This document shows positions 16,465 to 25,816 of a stretch of DNA of 38,197 bases, in pieces. The stretch is from Bacteroidia bacterium. Its GTDB lineage: Bacteria > Bacteroidota > Bacteroidia > J057 > JAIXKT01. Made by a program: the position numbers and the translations under genes. Where the stretch lies: positions 21,230 to 59,426 of the forward strand of contig JAIXKT010000066.1 of assembly GCA_026932145.1 (NCBI GenBank). Direction: 5' to 3'. The notes beneath the pieces were generated by a model, which was not told the origin of the DNA, ran no database searches, and saw only the letters and a list, made by a program, of their open reading frames with translations. Positions within the stretch are counted from its first letter, which is position 1. Each line of letters opens with the position of its first letter.

Positions 16465-17060
16465 AATTTGGAGGCAGCTTTAAAGCTGAAGCGGATAAGC
16501 ATTTAGTAGAAGCCGTAAAAGCCGGTGAAGAGGCAGCTTTTACTACGCTCGTTTCTAAGTACAAACGTGCCGTTTACTTTACCATTTTAAAAATGGTAAA
16601 AAATACCAACGATGCTCAGGATTTATCCCAAGAAACCTTTACTAAGGCTTATGCCAATATTCATAAATTTGATTCCCGCTTCGCCTTTTCTACATGGCTT
16701 TTTCGTATAGCAACCAATACCTGCATTGACCATATCCGAAAAAGAAAAATCATCTTACAATCTATTTCCAGTTATATTGATACCGAAGATGGAGCTATAT
16801 CAATGGAAATACATGACCCAAATTCTCCTATTCCAGATATTACTTTATCCATAAAAGAACGTAACGAGTTTATTAATAGAGCAGTAGATAAACTTCCTGC
16901 TAAATTTCAGGAAATAGTTCGGTTACGATATTTTTTAGAATATTCTTATGAAGAAATTTCGGCACACCTAAAGATACCTTTGGGAACGGTAAAAGCGAAG
17001 CTTCATCGTGCCAAAATTACATTAAATGAAATTTTAGCAGATTATGATAATTTTGTTTAG
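16455..17060 (+). CDS. ECF-type RNA polymerase sigma factor
   Basis: This 201-residue sigma-70 family protein has region 2 at about residues 28-97 (the DAQDLSQETFTKAYANI and FSTWLFRIATNTCIDHIRKRK stretches that bind core and the -10 element). Region 4 is at about 140-195 (LPAKFQEIVRLRYF, YEEISAHL, LGTVKAKLHRAK helix-turn-helix). Region 3 is absent, as is typical of ECF factors. The linker is acidic. Its start lies inside the glycosyltransferase gene (10-nt overlap). No anti-sigma factor gene follows: the next gene is a thioredoxin-like protein with its own promoter, so control may be transcriptional or by an unlinked partner. Confidence 0.93.
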   Translation: MEVEFGGSFKAEADKHLVEAVKAGEEAAFTTLVSKYKRAVYFTILKMVKNTNDAQDLSQETFTKAYANIHKFDSRFAFSTWLFRIATNTCIDHIRKRKIILQSISSYIDTEDGAISMEIHDPNSPIPDITLSIKERNEFINRAVDKLPAKFQEIVRLRYFLEYSYEEISAHLKIPLGTVKAKLHRAKITLNEILADYDNFV

Positions 17061-17083
17061 GCATACTTTTTGTTCTATTTTTG
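17052..17083 (+). promoter_or_regulatory. Bacteroidota-type promoter for the thioredoxin-like gene
   Basis: TTTG at 17052-17055 and TATTTTTG at 17076-17083 match the -33 TTTG and -7 TAnnTTTG elements, with a 20-nt gap. Transcription would start near 17089, 19 nt before the ATG at 17108. The -33 box lies in the last codons of the sigma factor gene. Confidence 0.6.
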
Positions 17084-17107
17084 GGTCAAAATTTTTTTTA
17101 AATATCT

Positions 17108-17596
17108 ATGTTAAAGTCAGGGTCTATTTTTTGCTCTTTTTGGTTTTTTTTAGGTTCTTTTTTTTCGGTTTTTGCGCAGAAGCAGGCTCCGCCTACTAAT
17201 TTTCCGCAGTTCAAGTTTTATGATTTATCGGGTAATGCATTTACAAATAACCAGATAAAAGCAGGGCTTCCAATGGTTGTTTTTTACTTTGATCCGGATT
17301 GCGACCACTGCCAGTTAGAGGCAAAAATGATTTCCAGTGAGTTAAATTCCTTTGGGCAAGTTAATTTACTGTGGGTAAGTACAGCCGAAGAAGCAGCTAT
17401 TAAAAGTTTCCAGCAAAAGTTTTTTGCTGGTGCCAAAACTCCGGTGTATTTTGTGCGCGACAAAGACTATAAATTTGACGGATATTTTGGTTATAGCGTA
17501 GCACCAACTATCTTAGTATTTGGGAAAAACGGGATTTTTCTGAAGAAATTTACCAACGAAATTGCACCCGTTGAAATCAGAAACTTACTTAAATAA
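17108..17596 (+). CDS. Secreted thioredoxin-fold protein (TlpA/redoxin-like)
   Basis: The 162-residue protein has a signal peptide (FCSFWFFLGSFFSVFAQ, cleavage near residue 24) and a thioredoxin fold. The redox motif is Cys65-Asp-His-Cys68 in FYFDPDCDHCQ, placed after the typical GLPMVVFYF strand. The cis-proline position is SVAPTILVF. It probably acts as a periplasmic thiol-disulfide oxidoreductase (a TlpA/ResA-like reductase or a peroxiredoxin-like variant). It has its own promoter and a strong terminator, so it is monocistronic. Confidence 0.85.
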   Translation: MLKSGSIFCSFWFFLGSFFSVFAQKQAPPTNFPQFKFYDLSGNAFTNNQIKAGLPMVVFYFDPDCDHCQLEAKMISSELNSFGQVNLLWVSTAEEAAIKSFQQKFFAGAKTPVYFVRDKDYKFDGYFGYSVAPTILVFGKNGIFLKKFTNEIAPVEIRNLLK

Positions 17597-17617
17597 AAAC
17601 ACCCTCAATTAACAACC

Positions 17618-17661
17618 AAAGTGCATACGATTTAGCTAAATCGTATGCACTTTTTTATTTT
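17618..17661. terminator. Bidirectional terminator between convergent genes
   Basis: A perfect 36-bp palindrome (17618-17653, centred on TTTAGCTAAA) is followed on the plus strand by TTTTATTTT. On the minus strand its AAAG end gives a T run as well. It lies between the stops of the thioredoxin-like gene and the minus-strand gene at 17711. Confidence 0.88.
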
Positions 17662-17710
17662 GGGTTCTATTTTAGTGCCCAGTTACACCCTAAAAATCCC
17701 CAAACCTTAG

Positions 17711-18160
17711 TTATTTAAATCGCTCTCTTCGCTCAAATAGCCAACGTTTTCGGAAGATACGGCTAACACTTCCAATAAGCCAAATTAACAGCAAAATAAC
17801 AGCACCTAAACCCATTGCACCCAAAGCACCCGGAAATAGGTAGTATGCAAAAAATGCTATCCCGTAATAATCAACGATATACCAAAATAAAATCCCAATA
17901 AAAAGTAAAAAAGATAAAAAGGTTAGGATTATATTAAATAAGGTTCTGATAAAATTTCGTTTTGAGCGTTTTTTACGAACCATTGGTTCGGGTTTTTCTC
18001 GTTGTGGCTGCACCGAAAATTCCGGCGATGACTTCTTCGGTGGTGGCTCCTCTGCGGTACTGCCCAAAAGATCAAATGTAATGATAATGCCAATGCTACA
18101 TAAAAATAGTTTTATATATCGCCAAAACTTCCCTTCACGTATGCAGCTTGCCATATACAC
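17711..18160 (-). CDS. Small membrane protein of unknown function
   Basis: I do not recognise this 149-residue protein. It has a hydrophobic N-terminal segment (about 17-33, LFLCSIGIIITFDLLGS) that may be a signal anchor. A Pro/Glu/Lys-rich linker follows (about 36-65). Then come two long hydrophobic stretches (about 75-95 and 100-132), ending in a basic tail (RKRWLFERRERFK) expected in the cytoplasm. TAACTTTG at 18170-18163 is a full -7 match that would put transcription start around the first codon, so the ATG at 18154 (third residue) may be the real start. Confidence 0.65.
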   Translation of the reverse strand: MYMASCIREGKFWRYIKLFLCSIGIIITFDLLGSTAEEPPPKKSSPEFSVQPQREKPEPMVRKKRSKRNFIRTLFNIILTFLSFLLFIGILFWYIVDYYGIAFFAYYLFPGALGAMGLGAVILLLIWLIGSVSRIFRKRWLFERRERFK

Positions 18161-18510
18161 CGCAAAGTTACAGAATCAATTTAGCAATTAATCTAAACTT
18201 CTCGCTCTTTTGTAAAGAGATACTTATTTATCAGTACTTAAAATCCGTTTATAAAATTCAAATATCAGGATTTATTGTATATTTATCTTAATATCAATAT
18301 CTTATATTTTTCTTCTTTTTTTAAAAAATAAAGTTGTATTGTAACTATATTTACACATTATTTTAAAATAACGAATTTGATATTTTCTAAAATTGTTAAA
18401 AACTAAATTTTAGACTTTTTTTAGGCTAAAGAAGATAGAACTTCGGGGAAAAAAACGCCCATTCAGCCTATAAAATAACTATTACTTTTGGTTAGTTAGT
18501 AACTTGCAAT
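18161..18510. other. 350-bp AT-rich intergenic region without a gene
   Basis: This gap separates divergent genes. It holds the probable minus-strand -7 element at 18163-18170 (TAACTTTG on the minus strand). Towards 18511 I find no full TAnnTTTG match; TAACTTG just before the ATG is one base short. No ORF, tRNA or strong hairpin is visible. Confidence 0.6.
18163..18170 (-). promoter_or_regulatory. -7 promoter element for the small membrane protein
   Basis: Read on the minus strand it is TAACTTTG, followed by CGG. It sits immediately upstream of the ATG at 18160. No TTTG is found at the ideal -33 distance; a TTG lies a few bases too close. Confidence 0.4.
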
Positions 18511-21500
18511 ATGAATACTTGTTTTGGAATTTCCAGATTTGTATGGATTTTTTGCTGTATTGGGTTGATTTTTTCAGGGCTGAAAGCCCATGATTTACGA
18601 TTTACTCCCAATGGCGGGCAATGGCATCAGAGAGTTTTGTATCGGGCAGATATGCCTCAAGGCAGAGTTTTTTTAGAGCAAAATAAATTTACTTATGTTG
18701 TTTATAAGCCTACCTTAAACCATACCCAAACCAACAGCTTAATTTTTCCGGAAAACCAAAGCCCTTTTCAGATTCATGTATTTAATTTAGAGTGGCTTGG
18801 CGGAAATCCTTCCCCTAAAACGATTTCAGAAAAAGTATTACCTGAAACTGAAAACTTTTTTATCGGGAATGACCAGAGTAAGTGGGTAAGCGGGCTGCAT
18901 CCAGCACAATCTGTTTTATATTCAGAAGTTTATAACGGTATTTCGTTACGCGCTACTTCCCATGACAAATCCTTTAAATATGAGTTTATTGTTCAACCCG
19001 GAGCAGACCCCAACCAAATTCGATTACGTTATAATGGACTGAACAACATTAGCATTCAAAACAACCAACTTGTTTTGGAAACAGCTATTGGAAAATTTTA
19101 TGAGCAAGAACCCATTGTTTGGCAGGTCGTTAAGGGAGAAAAAAAATATTTACGTTGTAAATACCGGCTACAAGATGGAAATATCACTTTTTCTATTGAT
19201 AAGCACAACCCCAAATTACCATTGATTATAGATCCGGTTTTAGTCTTTGCAACTTTTACGGGTTCTTATGCTGATAACTGGGGTTTTACGGCAACTTATG
19301 ACAATTTGGGAAATCTATATTCCGGCGGCTTGGTACGCGGAGTCGGGTTTCCGGTTGATGTCCTCGGCCCCTATTCTATCCAGCCAAACTATGCAGGAGG
19401 AACTTGGATTTCCTTTAACTACAGCCTTTTCTATGAAAGTGATATAGCTATAATCAAATATAACAGCAATGGTCAGCAACGAGTTTATTCAACCTATCTC
19501 GGTGGAAGTTTTAATGAACAGCCACACAGCATTATCGTTAATGACAGAAATGAACTCTATATCCTTGGCACAACCCGTTCCAATAACTTTCCGGTATTCT
19601 TTAACTCGTATGATAATAGCTTTAACGGCCAAATAGATATTATTGTGGCAAAATTTGATAGTCTTGGAGAAAATCTTTTGGGGAGCACTTATCTGGGAGG
19701 AAGCCAAGAGGACGGTATAAATAGAAAAGATATAACCGGCTCAACAAATCCTAATCCGTTACACCGTTTTTATGCTGATGATGCCAGAGGTGAGATTATC
19801 GTAGATAATCTGGGTTATTGCTATGTGGTAACCAGTAGTTCTTCGCCGGATTTCCCAACTACGGCAGGTGCTTTTCAGTCAAATCACATTGAAGACCAAG
19901 ACGGAGTTGTGTTTAAATTAGACCCACTTATGCGCCAGTTAGTTTGGAGTTCGTTTTTAGGGGGCACCGGCATAGACGCAGGTTATTCACTTACTTTTGA
20001 CCAAGGAAATACCTTAACTGTTGTGGGAGGCACTACCAGCCAAGACTTTCCCATCACAGCAAATGCTTATAGCGACAGCTATAATGGCGGCTCAGCAGAC
20101 GGCTTCATCACCCGAATACGTAATGACGGCTCTCTAATCGAATACTCAACTTATATCGGCACTTCAAGCTATGACCAAATTTACTTCGTTAAAACAGACA
20201 TAGACAACAATATTTACGTAACCGGCCAAACGGAGGGCATGAGCTATCCCATAACCACCGGAGTTTATTTTAACCCCAATTCTACCCAATTTGTTACTAA
20301 ACTTAATCCTACGCTTAGCAACATCATTTATTCCACACGATTTGGCTCCGGGCGTGGTACGCCGGATATTACGATGTCTGCATTTTTGGTAGATAAATGT
20401 GAAAATATTTATATCTCCGGCTGGGGTGGCTTAGAGGTAAATGGTGTTCGGAATGGAAATACCACCGGTTTACCCGTTACGCCAAATGCTATGAAATCTG
20501 CTACGGACGGTTCCGACTTTTATCTGATTGTATTTCGAAAAAATGCCCAAACTTTATACTACGCAACCTTTTTTGGTGGCTATCAAAGTGCTGCGCAATA
20601 TAGCGAAGGAGAGCACGTGGACGGCGGAACCAGCCGGTTCGATAGAAAAGGAATTGTTTATCAATCTGTATGTGGTGGTTGCGGCGGGCAGTTTGCTGCC
20701 CCCGGCGGAAGTAACCCGGCAACCAGCGGCTCATACTCACCTGTCAATAACTCCTACAACTGTAATAACCTCGTCTTCAAAATAGAATTTGAACTCTACT
20801 TAGAATCTGTGCTATCTGAATTTACCCAAAATAAATTTACCGGCTGTTCACCCCTTGATATTCAGTTTACTAACCTAAGCGAACGTTACCGGTCTGTTCT
20901 TTGGGATTTCGGTAATGGAGATACAACCTCGGTTCTAAATCCTGCCCGAACTTTTACGCAACCCGGAATCCATACAATAAAACTATATGCCATTGATTCT
21001 CTGAGTTGTAATATTTCAGATACCATTACCAAAACCATAGAGGTTTTTGCGAAACCTCATGCGGACTTTACCACCACTGCCTTTGCCTGTACTACGGTAG
21101 TTCAGTTTACAAACTCGTCTTCCATAGATGCTACTGATTTTTTATGGAATTTTGGGGATGGGAATACCAGCATCCAGCGAGACCCCATACATACCTTTGC
21201 AGCTAATGGCCGCTATAATATTCAGCTAATTGCCAGTAATACCAATGGCTGCCGAGATACAATCAATCGAAGTTTAGATGTATATTCTTATCCGGTTCCG
21301 GCTTTCAATTTAGCAAGTTCTCCTTGCCGGCTAAACGCCCAATTTGGAAATCAAACTGTTGGGGGAAATGAGTTTTTTTGGGATTTTGGGAACGGACAAA
21401 CGAGTACCGATTCTTTACCCAGTACAATCTATTCTGCTCCCGGCAGCTATATTGTAAGCCTTCGGGTAAATGGCTCTACCTGCCCGGTAACCATTCAAGA

Positions 21501-23661
21501 TACCATTAAAATACAGCCCGCTTCTGTAGCAAATTTTACCTATTCACAAATTCCTTGTTCTTATACCATTAACTTTACCAATCAGACTCAAAATGCAACA
21601 ACTTACCTCTGGAATTTTGGAGATGGAACACAGGATAGTGTTCTAAGCCCAACTCACACTTTTCCCGGAGGGGGTACTTATGCCGTTCAACTGATTTCCG
21701 AAAAAGATATTTACTGCGCAGATACTTTTTCGCTAAGCATCACTTTACCGGAAATCCCGCAAGCAAGGTTTAGACCTGTTGCACAAAAATGCGACTTAAA
21801 TGTTTACTTTGACAATACAAGTTCTGCAGCCAACCAATTTTTATGGGATTTTGGGGATGGAACAACGAGTAATTTATCGGCTGTATTTCACCAATACAGT
21901 TCATCGGGAATTTATACAGTTCAGCTAATTGCTTCACAAAGTAATGCTTGCCCAGACACAACGACTCTTGCTGTTGAAATCTCACCTCATTCTAATGCTC
22001 AATTTATAGCTCCCGATTCAACCTGCAATTCTCAGGTAACTTTTCAGAATAATAGCATTAACTACTTTTCTCAGCAGTGGGATTTTGGAGATGGTAATAC
22101 GGATACGTTACGCAATCCGGTACACACGTACACAAGTCCCGGTGTCTATCAAGTGCAGTTAATCACAGACGCGGGAACTTTGTGTGCAGATACAGCATTT
22201 CAAACGGTTGTGGTAAGATTACCCGGCACAGCACGCTATGGTATTAGTACCGAAAAATGCAATACAAAAGTCTTATTTTCAGATAGTTCTATAAATCATT
22301 TATCATCTTTTTGGCTTTTTGATGATGCAACTACCGATACAGCGTTAAATCCGGTACATATTTTTCCAGGCCCCGGAAGATATGATGTACGGCTGATTGT
22401 GAATAGATACAGTCCTTGCCCAGATACAATGTTTCAAACAGTGGTGATTGATACTCCGGCAACGGCTCATTTTTTTGTGCCGCCGATTGTCTGTGATACA
22501 TTTGTTACGTTTTTTAACACAACCACACATGGCCGAACTTTTTTATGGGATTTTGGGGACGGAAATACCGATACAGTTTTTGCCCCTGTTCATCTATATT
22601 CGGGGTCGGGTACTTATAGAGTTCGATTGTGGGTTAATCAAGGAGAGTATTGTGCTGATTCGCAGGAGGTTACATTTAGAATCCCGAATCTTTCTGAGGC
22701 AAAATTCAGCTATCATGCGGAGCCGTGCGATAGAAAGGTAACTTTTGAAAATTTGAGCCGCTTAGCTGGAAGCTATCGTTGGGAATTTGGAGACGGCACG
22801 TTTTCCAATACTGCCGCTCCTGTACACACTTTTTCGGAAGCCGGAAGCTATACCGTTCAGTTAATCACCAATCCGGATTCTGCCTGTTCTGATACTACCA
22901 AGCAAGTCATCGTCATTTGGCCAGCATCCCAAGCGGATTTTCGCCAACTAACAACCGAATGTGATTCGGTTTCTATTTTTCAAGCAAGTTATCCGGTTCA
23001 TTTTTCCAGAAGTTGGCATTTGTCTAATGGTCAATCTTTTACAGATTCAACTGTCTTTGTTGCACTTTCTCCGGGATTTTATACCATAACACTCTTAACA
23101 GATTCTGGAACAGCCTGCGCAGATACTTTCCAAAAAGACTTTCAAATTCTGCCAAGACCGCAAGCCAAGTTTGACATAAAGCAAGAGACTTGTAAACAGA
23201 TAATTACACTTCAAAATACTTCAATAGGTTCTCAACTGCATTATTTCTGGAACTTTGGGGACGGAAGCACGAGTACCGAACAAAACCCAATTCACCATTA
23301 CAACCAAGAACGTACTTATGAAATCTCCTTAACGGCCATAGATGCTAATGGCTGCTCTGATACTACCTCATTTCTGTTAGAATACGACTTAGATGGTTTG
23401 AAAAATCTTTTTATTCCCAATGTGTTTACGCCTAACGGAGACGGCAGAAATGATAAATTTGAAATCTTTGCGGAATCCGCACCTTGTGTAGAATCAGTGA
23501 TGATATTTGACCGCTGGGGAATCTTGATTTTTGAAACCAATTTTTATGGAAACTATTGGGACGGAACAGTAAATGGAAAAGATGCCCAAGAAGGAGCTTA
23601 TGTTTATGTAATCAAAGGCCGAAATGGAAAACGGGCAGGAACAGTTACGTTAATTCGATGA
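18511..23661 (+). CDS. Giant secreted SBBP/PKD-repeat protein with T9SS type B sorting tail
   Basis: The 1716-residue protein has a signal peptide (ending near residue 26, GLKAHD). A DUF7948-like region follows (about 30-245, FTPNGGQWHQRVLYRAD, then YNGISLRATSHDKSFKYEF). Next are SBBP-type beta-propeller repeats (about 250-760, motifs such as YSTYLGG and YVTGQT). About eleven PKD domains fill roughly 770-1623 (WDFGDGNT-type loops; two, near 1265 and 1505, lack the canonical GDG). Each PKD unit has one Cys near its start and one before a C-(A/P/S)-DT motif near its end, suggesting a disulfide per domain. The last 86 residues (NVFTPNGDGRNDKF, FDRWG, WDG) are the CHU_C/gliding-motility-type tail that directs T9SS export and surface attachment. 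Likely a rod-like adhesin or surface-layer component. The S9 peptidase gene overlaps its stop. Confidence 0.92.
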   Translation: MNTCFGISRFVWIFCCIGLIFSGLKAHDLRFTPNGGQWHQRVLYRADMPQGRVFLEQNKFTYVVYKPTLNHTQTNSLIFPENQSPFQIHVFNLEWLGGNPSPKTISEKVLPETENFFIGNDQSKWVSGLHPAQSVLYSEVYNGISLRATSHDKSFKYEFIVQPGADPNQIRLRYNGLNNISIQNNQLVLETAIGKFYEQEPIVWQVVKGEKKYLRCKYRLQDGNITFSIDKHNPKLPLIIDPVLVFATFTGSYADNWGFTATYDNLGNLYSGGLVRGVGFPVDVLGPYSIQPNYAGGTWISFNYSLFYESDIAIIKYNSNGQQRVYSTYLGGSFNEQPHSIIVNDRNELYILGTTRSNNFPVFFNSYDNSFNGQIDIIVAKFDSLGENLLGSTYLGGSQEDGINRKDITGSTNPNPLHRFYADDARGEIIVDNLGYCYVVTSSSSPDFPTTAGAFQSNHIEDQDGVVFKLDPLMRQLVWSSFLGGTGIDAGYSLTFDQGNTLTVVGGTTSQDFPITANAYSDSYNGGSADGFITRIRNDGSLIEYSTYIGTSSYDQIYFVKTDIDNNIYVTGQTEGMSYPITTGVYFNPNSTQFVTKLNPTLSNIIYSTRFGSGRGTPDITMSAFLVDKCENIYISGWGGLEVNGVRNGNTTGLPVTPNAMKSATDGSDFYLIVFRKNAQTLYYATFFGGYQSAAQYSEGEHVDGGTSRFDRKGIVYQSVCGGCGGQFAAPGGSNPATSGSYSPVNNSYNCNNLVFKIEFELYLESVLSEFTQNKFTGCSPLDIQFTNLSERYRSVLWDFGNGDTTSVLNPARTFTQPGIHTIKLYAIDSLSCNISDTITKTIEVFAKPHADFTTTAFACTTVVQFTNSSSIDATDFLWNFGDGNTSIQRDPIHTFAANGRYNIQLIASNTNGCRDTINRSLDVYSYPVPAFNLASSPCRLNAQFGNQTVGGNEFFWDFGNGQTSTDSLPSTIYSAPGSYIVSLRVNGSTCPVTIQDTIKIQPASVANFTYSQIPCSYTINFTNQTQNATTYLWNFGDGTQDSVLSPTHTFPGGGTYAVQLISEKDIYCADTFSLSITLPEIPQARFRPVAQKCDLNVYFDNTSSAANQFLWDFGDGTTSNLSAVFHQYSSSGIYTVQLIASQSNACPDTTTLAVEISPHSNAQFIAPDSTCNSQVTFQNNSINYFSQQWDFGDGNTDTLRNPVHTYTSPGVYQVQLITDAGTLCADTAFQTVVVRLPGTARYGISTEKCNTKVLFSDSSINHLSSFWLFDDATTDTALNPVHIFPGPGRYDVRLIVNRYSPCPDTMFQTVVIDTPATAHFFVPPIVCDTFVTFFNTTTHGRTFLWDFGDGNTDTVFAPVHLYSGSGTYRVRLWVNQGEYCADSQEVTFRIPNLSEAKFSYHAEPCDRKVTFENLSRLAGSYRWEFGDGTFSNTAAPVHTFSEAGSYTVQLITNPDSACSDTTKQVIVIWPASQADFRQLTTECDSVSIFQASYPVHFSRSWHLSNGQSFTDSTVFVALSPGFYTITLLTDSGTACADTFQKDFQILPRPQAKFDIKQETCKQIITLQNTSIGSQLHYFWNFGDGSTSTEQNPIHHYNQERTYEISLTAIDANGCSDTTSFLLEYDLDGLKNLFIPNVFTPNGDGRNDKFEIFAESAPCVESVMIFDRWGILIFETNFYGNYWDGTVNGKDAQEGAYVYVIKGRNGKRAGTVTLIR

Positions 23662-25763
23662 TAATAAATCAGAAAATATTTTTTAAGTTATTTATTATCA
23701 GTAATTTACTGATATATTTAACTTCTTGCTCAGGAAATAAGATTACTTACCCGCCAACGCAACGGGTTTATTCGGCAGATACTTTCTTTGGTAAGATTGT
23801 GCCGGAATATTATCGTTGGTTAGAATATGACACCGCAAGTGCCGTTCAAAATTGGGTTGAGCTACAATCTTCTTTTACAGAATCTTATTTATCTGGTATT
23901 CCTTTACGCGACAGTCTTCGGGAAGAACTTACCCGTTATTACAATTTTCCAAGACGTAGCAGCCTCTATGTTCATAATGGATTATTCTTTTCATTTAGAA
24001 ATGATGGACTTCAGAACCAGTCTGTGTTTGGGATTTCTTCTTCAGAGCAAGACACAAACTTTCAAGTTTTATTAGACCCGAATAAACTCTCAAAAGACGG
24101 TACTATTTCCCTAAGTGGTTGGAGTATTTCTAAGAATGGAAAGTTTTTAGCTTATCAACTTTCTGAAAGCGGTTCAGATTGGAATCGAATTTTTGTAAAA
24201 AAAATGACTGATAATCAACAGCTTACAGATACCTTGCAAAATGTAAAGTTTTCAGATATAGCTTGGTATCAAAATGGTTTTTATTACAGCCGCTACCCAA
24301 AGCGAGGAGGTACTTTTGAGAAAGATCAATACCATAGTTTGTATTATCATGAACTTGGGAAATCCCAATCAGCAGACAAGTTAATCTTTCAAGACCCAAG
24401 TTTACCCTTAGAAAACGTTAGTGCCCAAGTTACCCAAGACGAAAACTGGTTAGTTTTATACCGATCTTCGGGAACTTCTGCCGGAAACGCTGTCTTTTTT
24501 AGAAAAAGTAACGAAATTACTGGTTTTCAAGCACTTGATACAAACAGAGTTTATGAACACAGCATCATTGGCTCTATGGGAAATTATTTGCTGCTGCACA
24601 CAAACCACAATGCACCAAATTACTGTTTGCAGAAAGTTCCTATTAATCAACCAGATAAAAGGATAGATTTATTATCTGAAAAAAAAGATGTGCTGCGGCA
24701 GGTTTTGTGGAACAACCGTTTTTTGGTAACGCATTATTTGGTTGAGGCGGCATCCCGTTTGGTTGTTCACGATTCGTCCGGTGGTGTTTTAGCAGAAGTT
24801 TCCTTGCCGGCGTTAGGTACTGTTTCGGATATTTCGCTACCCAAAGATTCCGCACAGGTTTATTTTGCTTTTACTTCGTTTTTGTATCCTGCTTCGATTT
24901 TTCGGTACGATATTTTGGAAAAAAAGCTCACGTTGCTGTATCGCCCTCCCACATTGTTGAATCCAGATTCTTTTGAAACCAAACAAATTCGCTATAAAAG
25001 TACTGACGGCATTGAAGTGCCGATGTTTATTGTGCATAAACGTGGTATTCAATTAGATGGGAATCACGATTGTATGCTATATGGCTATGGCGGTTTCAAT
25101 ATTAGTATTCTTCCGGATTATTCGGTAATGCGGGCTGTTTGGCTAAACAGAGGAGGTATTTTTGCGTTGCCTTCGTTGCGTGGAGGAGGTGAATTTGGAG
25201 AAAGCTGGCATCAAGCCGGAATGCTCCTAAAAAAACAGCAGGTCTTTGATGATTTTATCGCTGCGGCAGAATTTTTAACTCGCTCCGGCTACACCAACTC
25301 ACAGAGACTCGTTATCAGCGGACGCTCTAACGGAGGGTTATTAGTAGGTGCTTGCTTAACACAACGTCCTGATTTATACAAAGTTGCTTTACCGGCTGTG
25401 GGTGTTTTAGATATGCTACGGTTTCAGCGTTTTACCATCGGCTGGGCTTGGGTATCTGAATACGGTTCCAGCGAAGACTCATCTGCTTTTCAGTATCTAT
25501 ACAAATATTCTCCCTTGCATAACCTAAAAGAAGGCACTGTTTATCCGGCTACGTTTATCACTACGGCTGACCATGACGACCGCGTAGCACCAGCACATTC
25601 TTTCAAATTTGCAGCAGAACTACAATATTGCCAAAAAGGGAACAATCCTATCTTGATTCGGATTGACCGAGCTGCCGGGCATGGTTCCGGTAAACCTATC
25701 CACAAACGAATTGCCGAAGAGGCTGATATTTTGGCTTTTACATACAAACAATTGTATCCATAA
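23658..25763 (+). CDS. Prolyl oligopeptidase family S9A lipoprotein
   Basis: This serine peptidase cleaves short peptides after proline. I start it at ATG 23658, giving 701 residues. That start overlaps the upstream stop as ATGA and yields a proper lipoprotein signal (FKLFIISNLLIYLTSC, lipid on Cys near 21); the frame is open further upstream but only by running inside the PKD gene. The N-terminal beta-propeller begins YPPTQRVYSADTFFGK and YRWLEYDTA, as in the family. The hydrolase domain carries Ser557 (GRSNGGLLVG), the Asp motif ADHDDRVAPAHS, and His675 (AAGHGSGKP), in the spacing of mammalian prolyl oligopeptidase. Length is normal. It is probably membrane-anchored in the periplasm or on the surface. 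Co-translation with the PKD protein is likely. Confidence 0.93.
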   Translation: MIINQKIFFKLFIISNLLIYLTSCSGNKITYPPTQRVYSADTFFGKIVPEYYRWLEYDTASAVQNWVELQSSFTESYLSGIPLRDSLREELTRYYNFPRRSSLYVHNGLFFSFRNDGLQNQSVFGISSSEQDTNFQVLLDPNKLSKDGTISLSGWSISKNGKFLAYQLSESGSDWNRIFVKKMTDNQQLTDTLQNVKFSDIAWYQNGFYYSRYPKRGGTFEKDQYHSLYYHELGKSQSADKLIFQDPSLPLENVSAQVTQDENWLVLYRSSGTSAGNAVFFRKSNEITGFQALDTNRVYEHSIIGSMGNYLLLHTNHNAPNYCLQKVPINQPDKRIDLLSEKKDVLRQVLWNNRFLVTHYLVEAASRLVVHDSSGGVLAEVSLPALGTVSDISLPKDSAQVYFAFTSFLYPASIFRYDILEKKLTLLYRPPTLLNPDSFETKQIRYKSTDGIEVPMFIVHKRGIQLDGNHDCMLYGYGGFNISILPDYSVMRAVWLNRGGIFALPSLRGGGEFGESWHQAGMLLKKQQVFDDFIAAAEFLTRSGYTNSQRLVISGRSNGGLLVGACLTQRPDLYKVALPAVGVLDMLRFQRFTIGWAWVSEYGSSEDSSAFQYLYKYSPLHNLKEGTVYPATFITTADHDDRVAPAHSFKFAAELQYCQKGNNPILIRIDRAAGHGSGKPIHKRIAEEADILAFTYKQLYP

Positions 25764-25789
25764 AACGTTACTTCATAGCTTTAATGCAC

Positions 25790-25797
25790 TATATTTG
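25790..25797 (+). promoter_or_regulatory. -7 promoter element deciding the Nudix gene start
   Basis: TATATTTG is a full match to TAnnTTTG. It implies transcription start near 25803, downstream of the in-frame ATG at 25784 and upstream of the ATG at 25817, which is therefore the better start. No clear -33 TTTG is seen. Confidence 0.5.
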
Positions 25798-25816
25798 TTC
25801 TTTTAAAAAATCAACA

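Noticed and set aside
23556-23657. Upstream extension of the S9 peptidase frame into the PKD gene
   Set aside because: The extra 34 residues are basic and would bury the lipoprotein signal; ATG 23658 gives a proper lipobox and an ATGA overlap.
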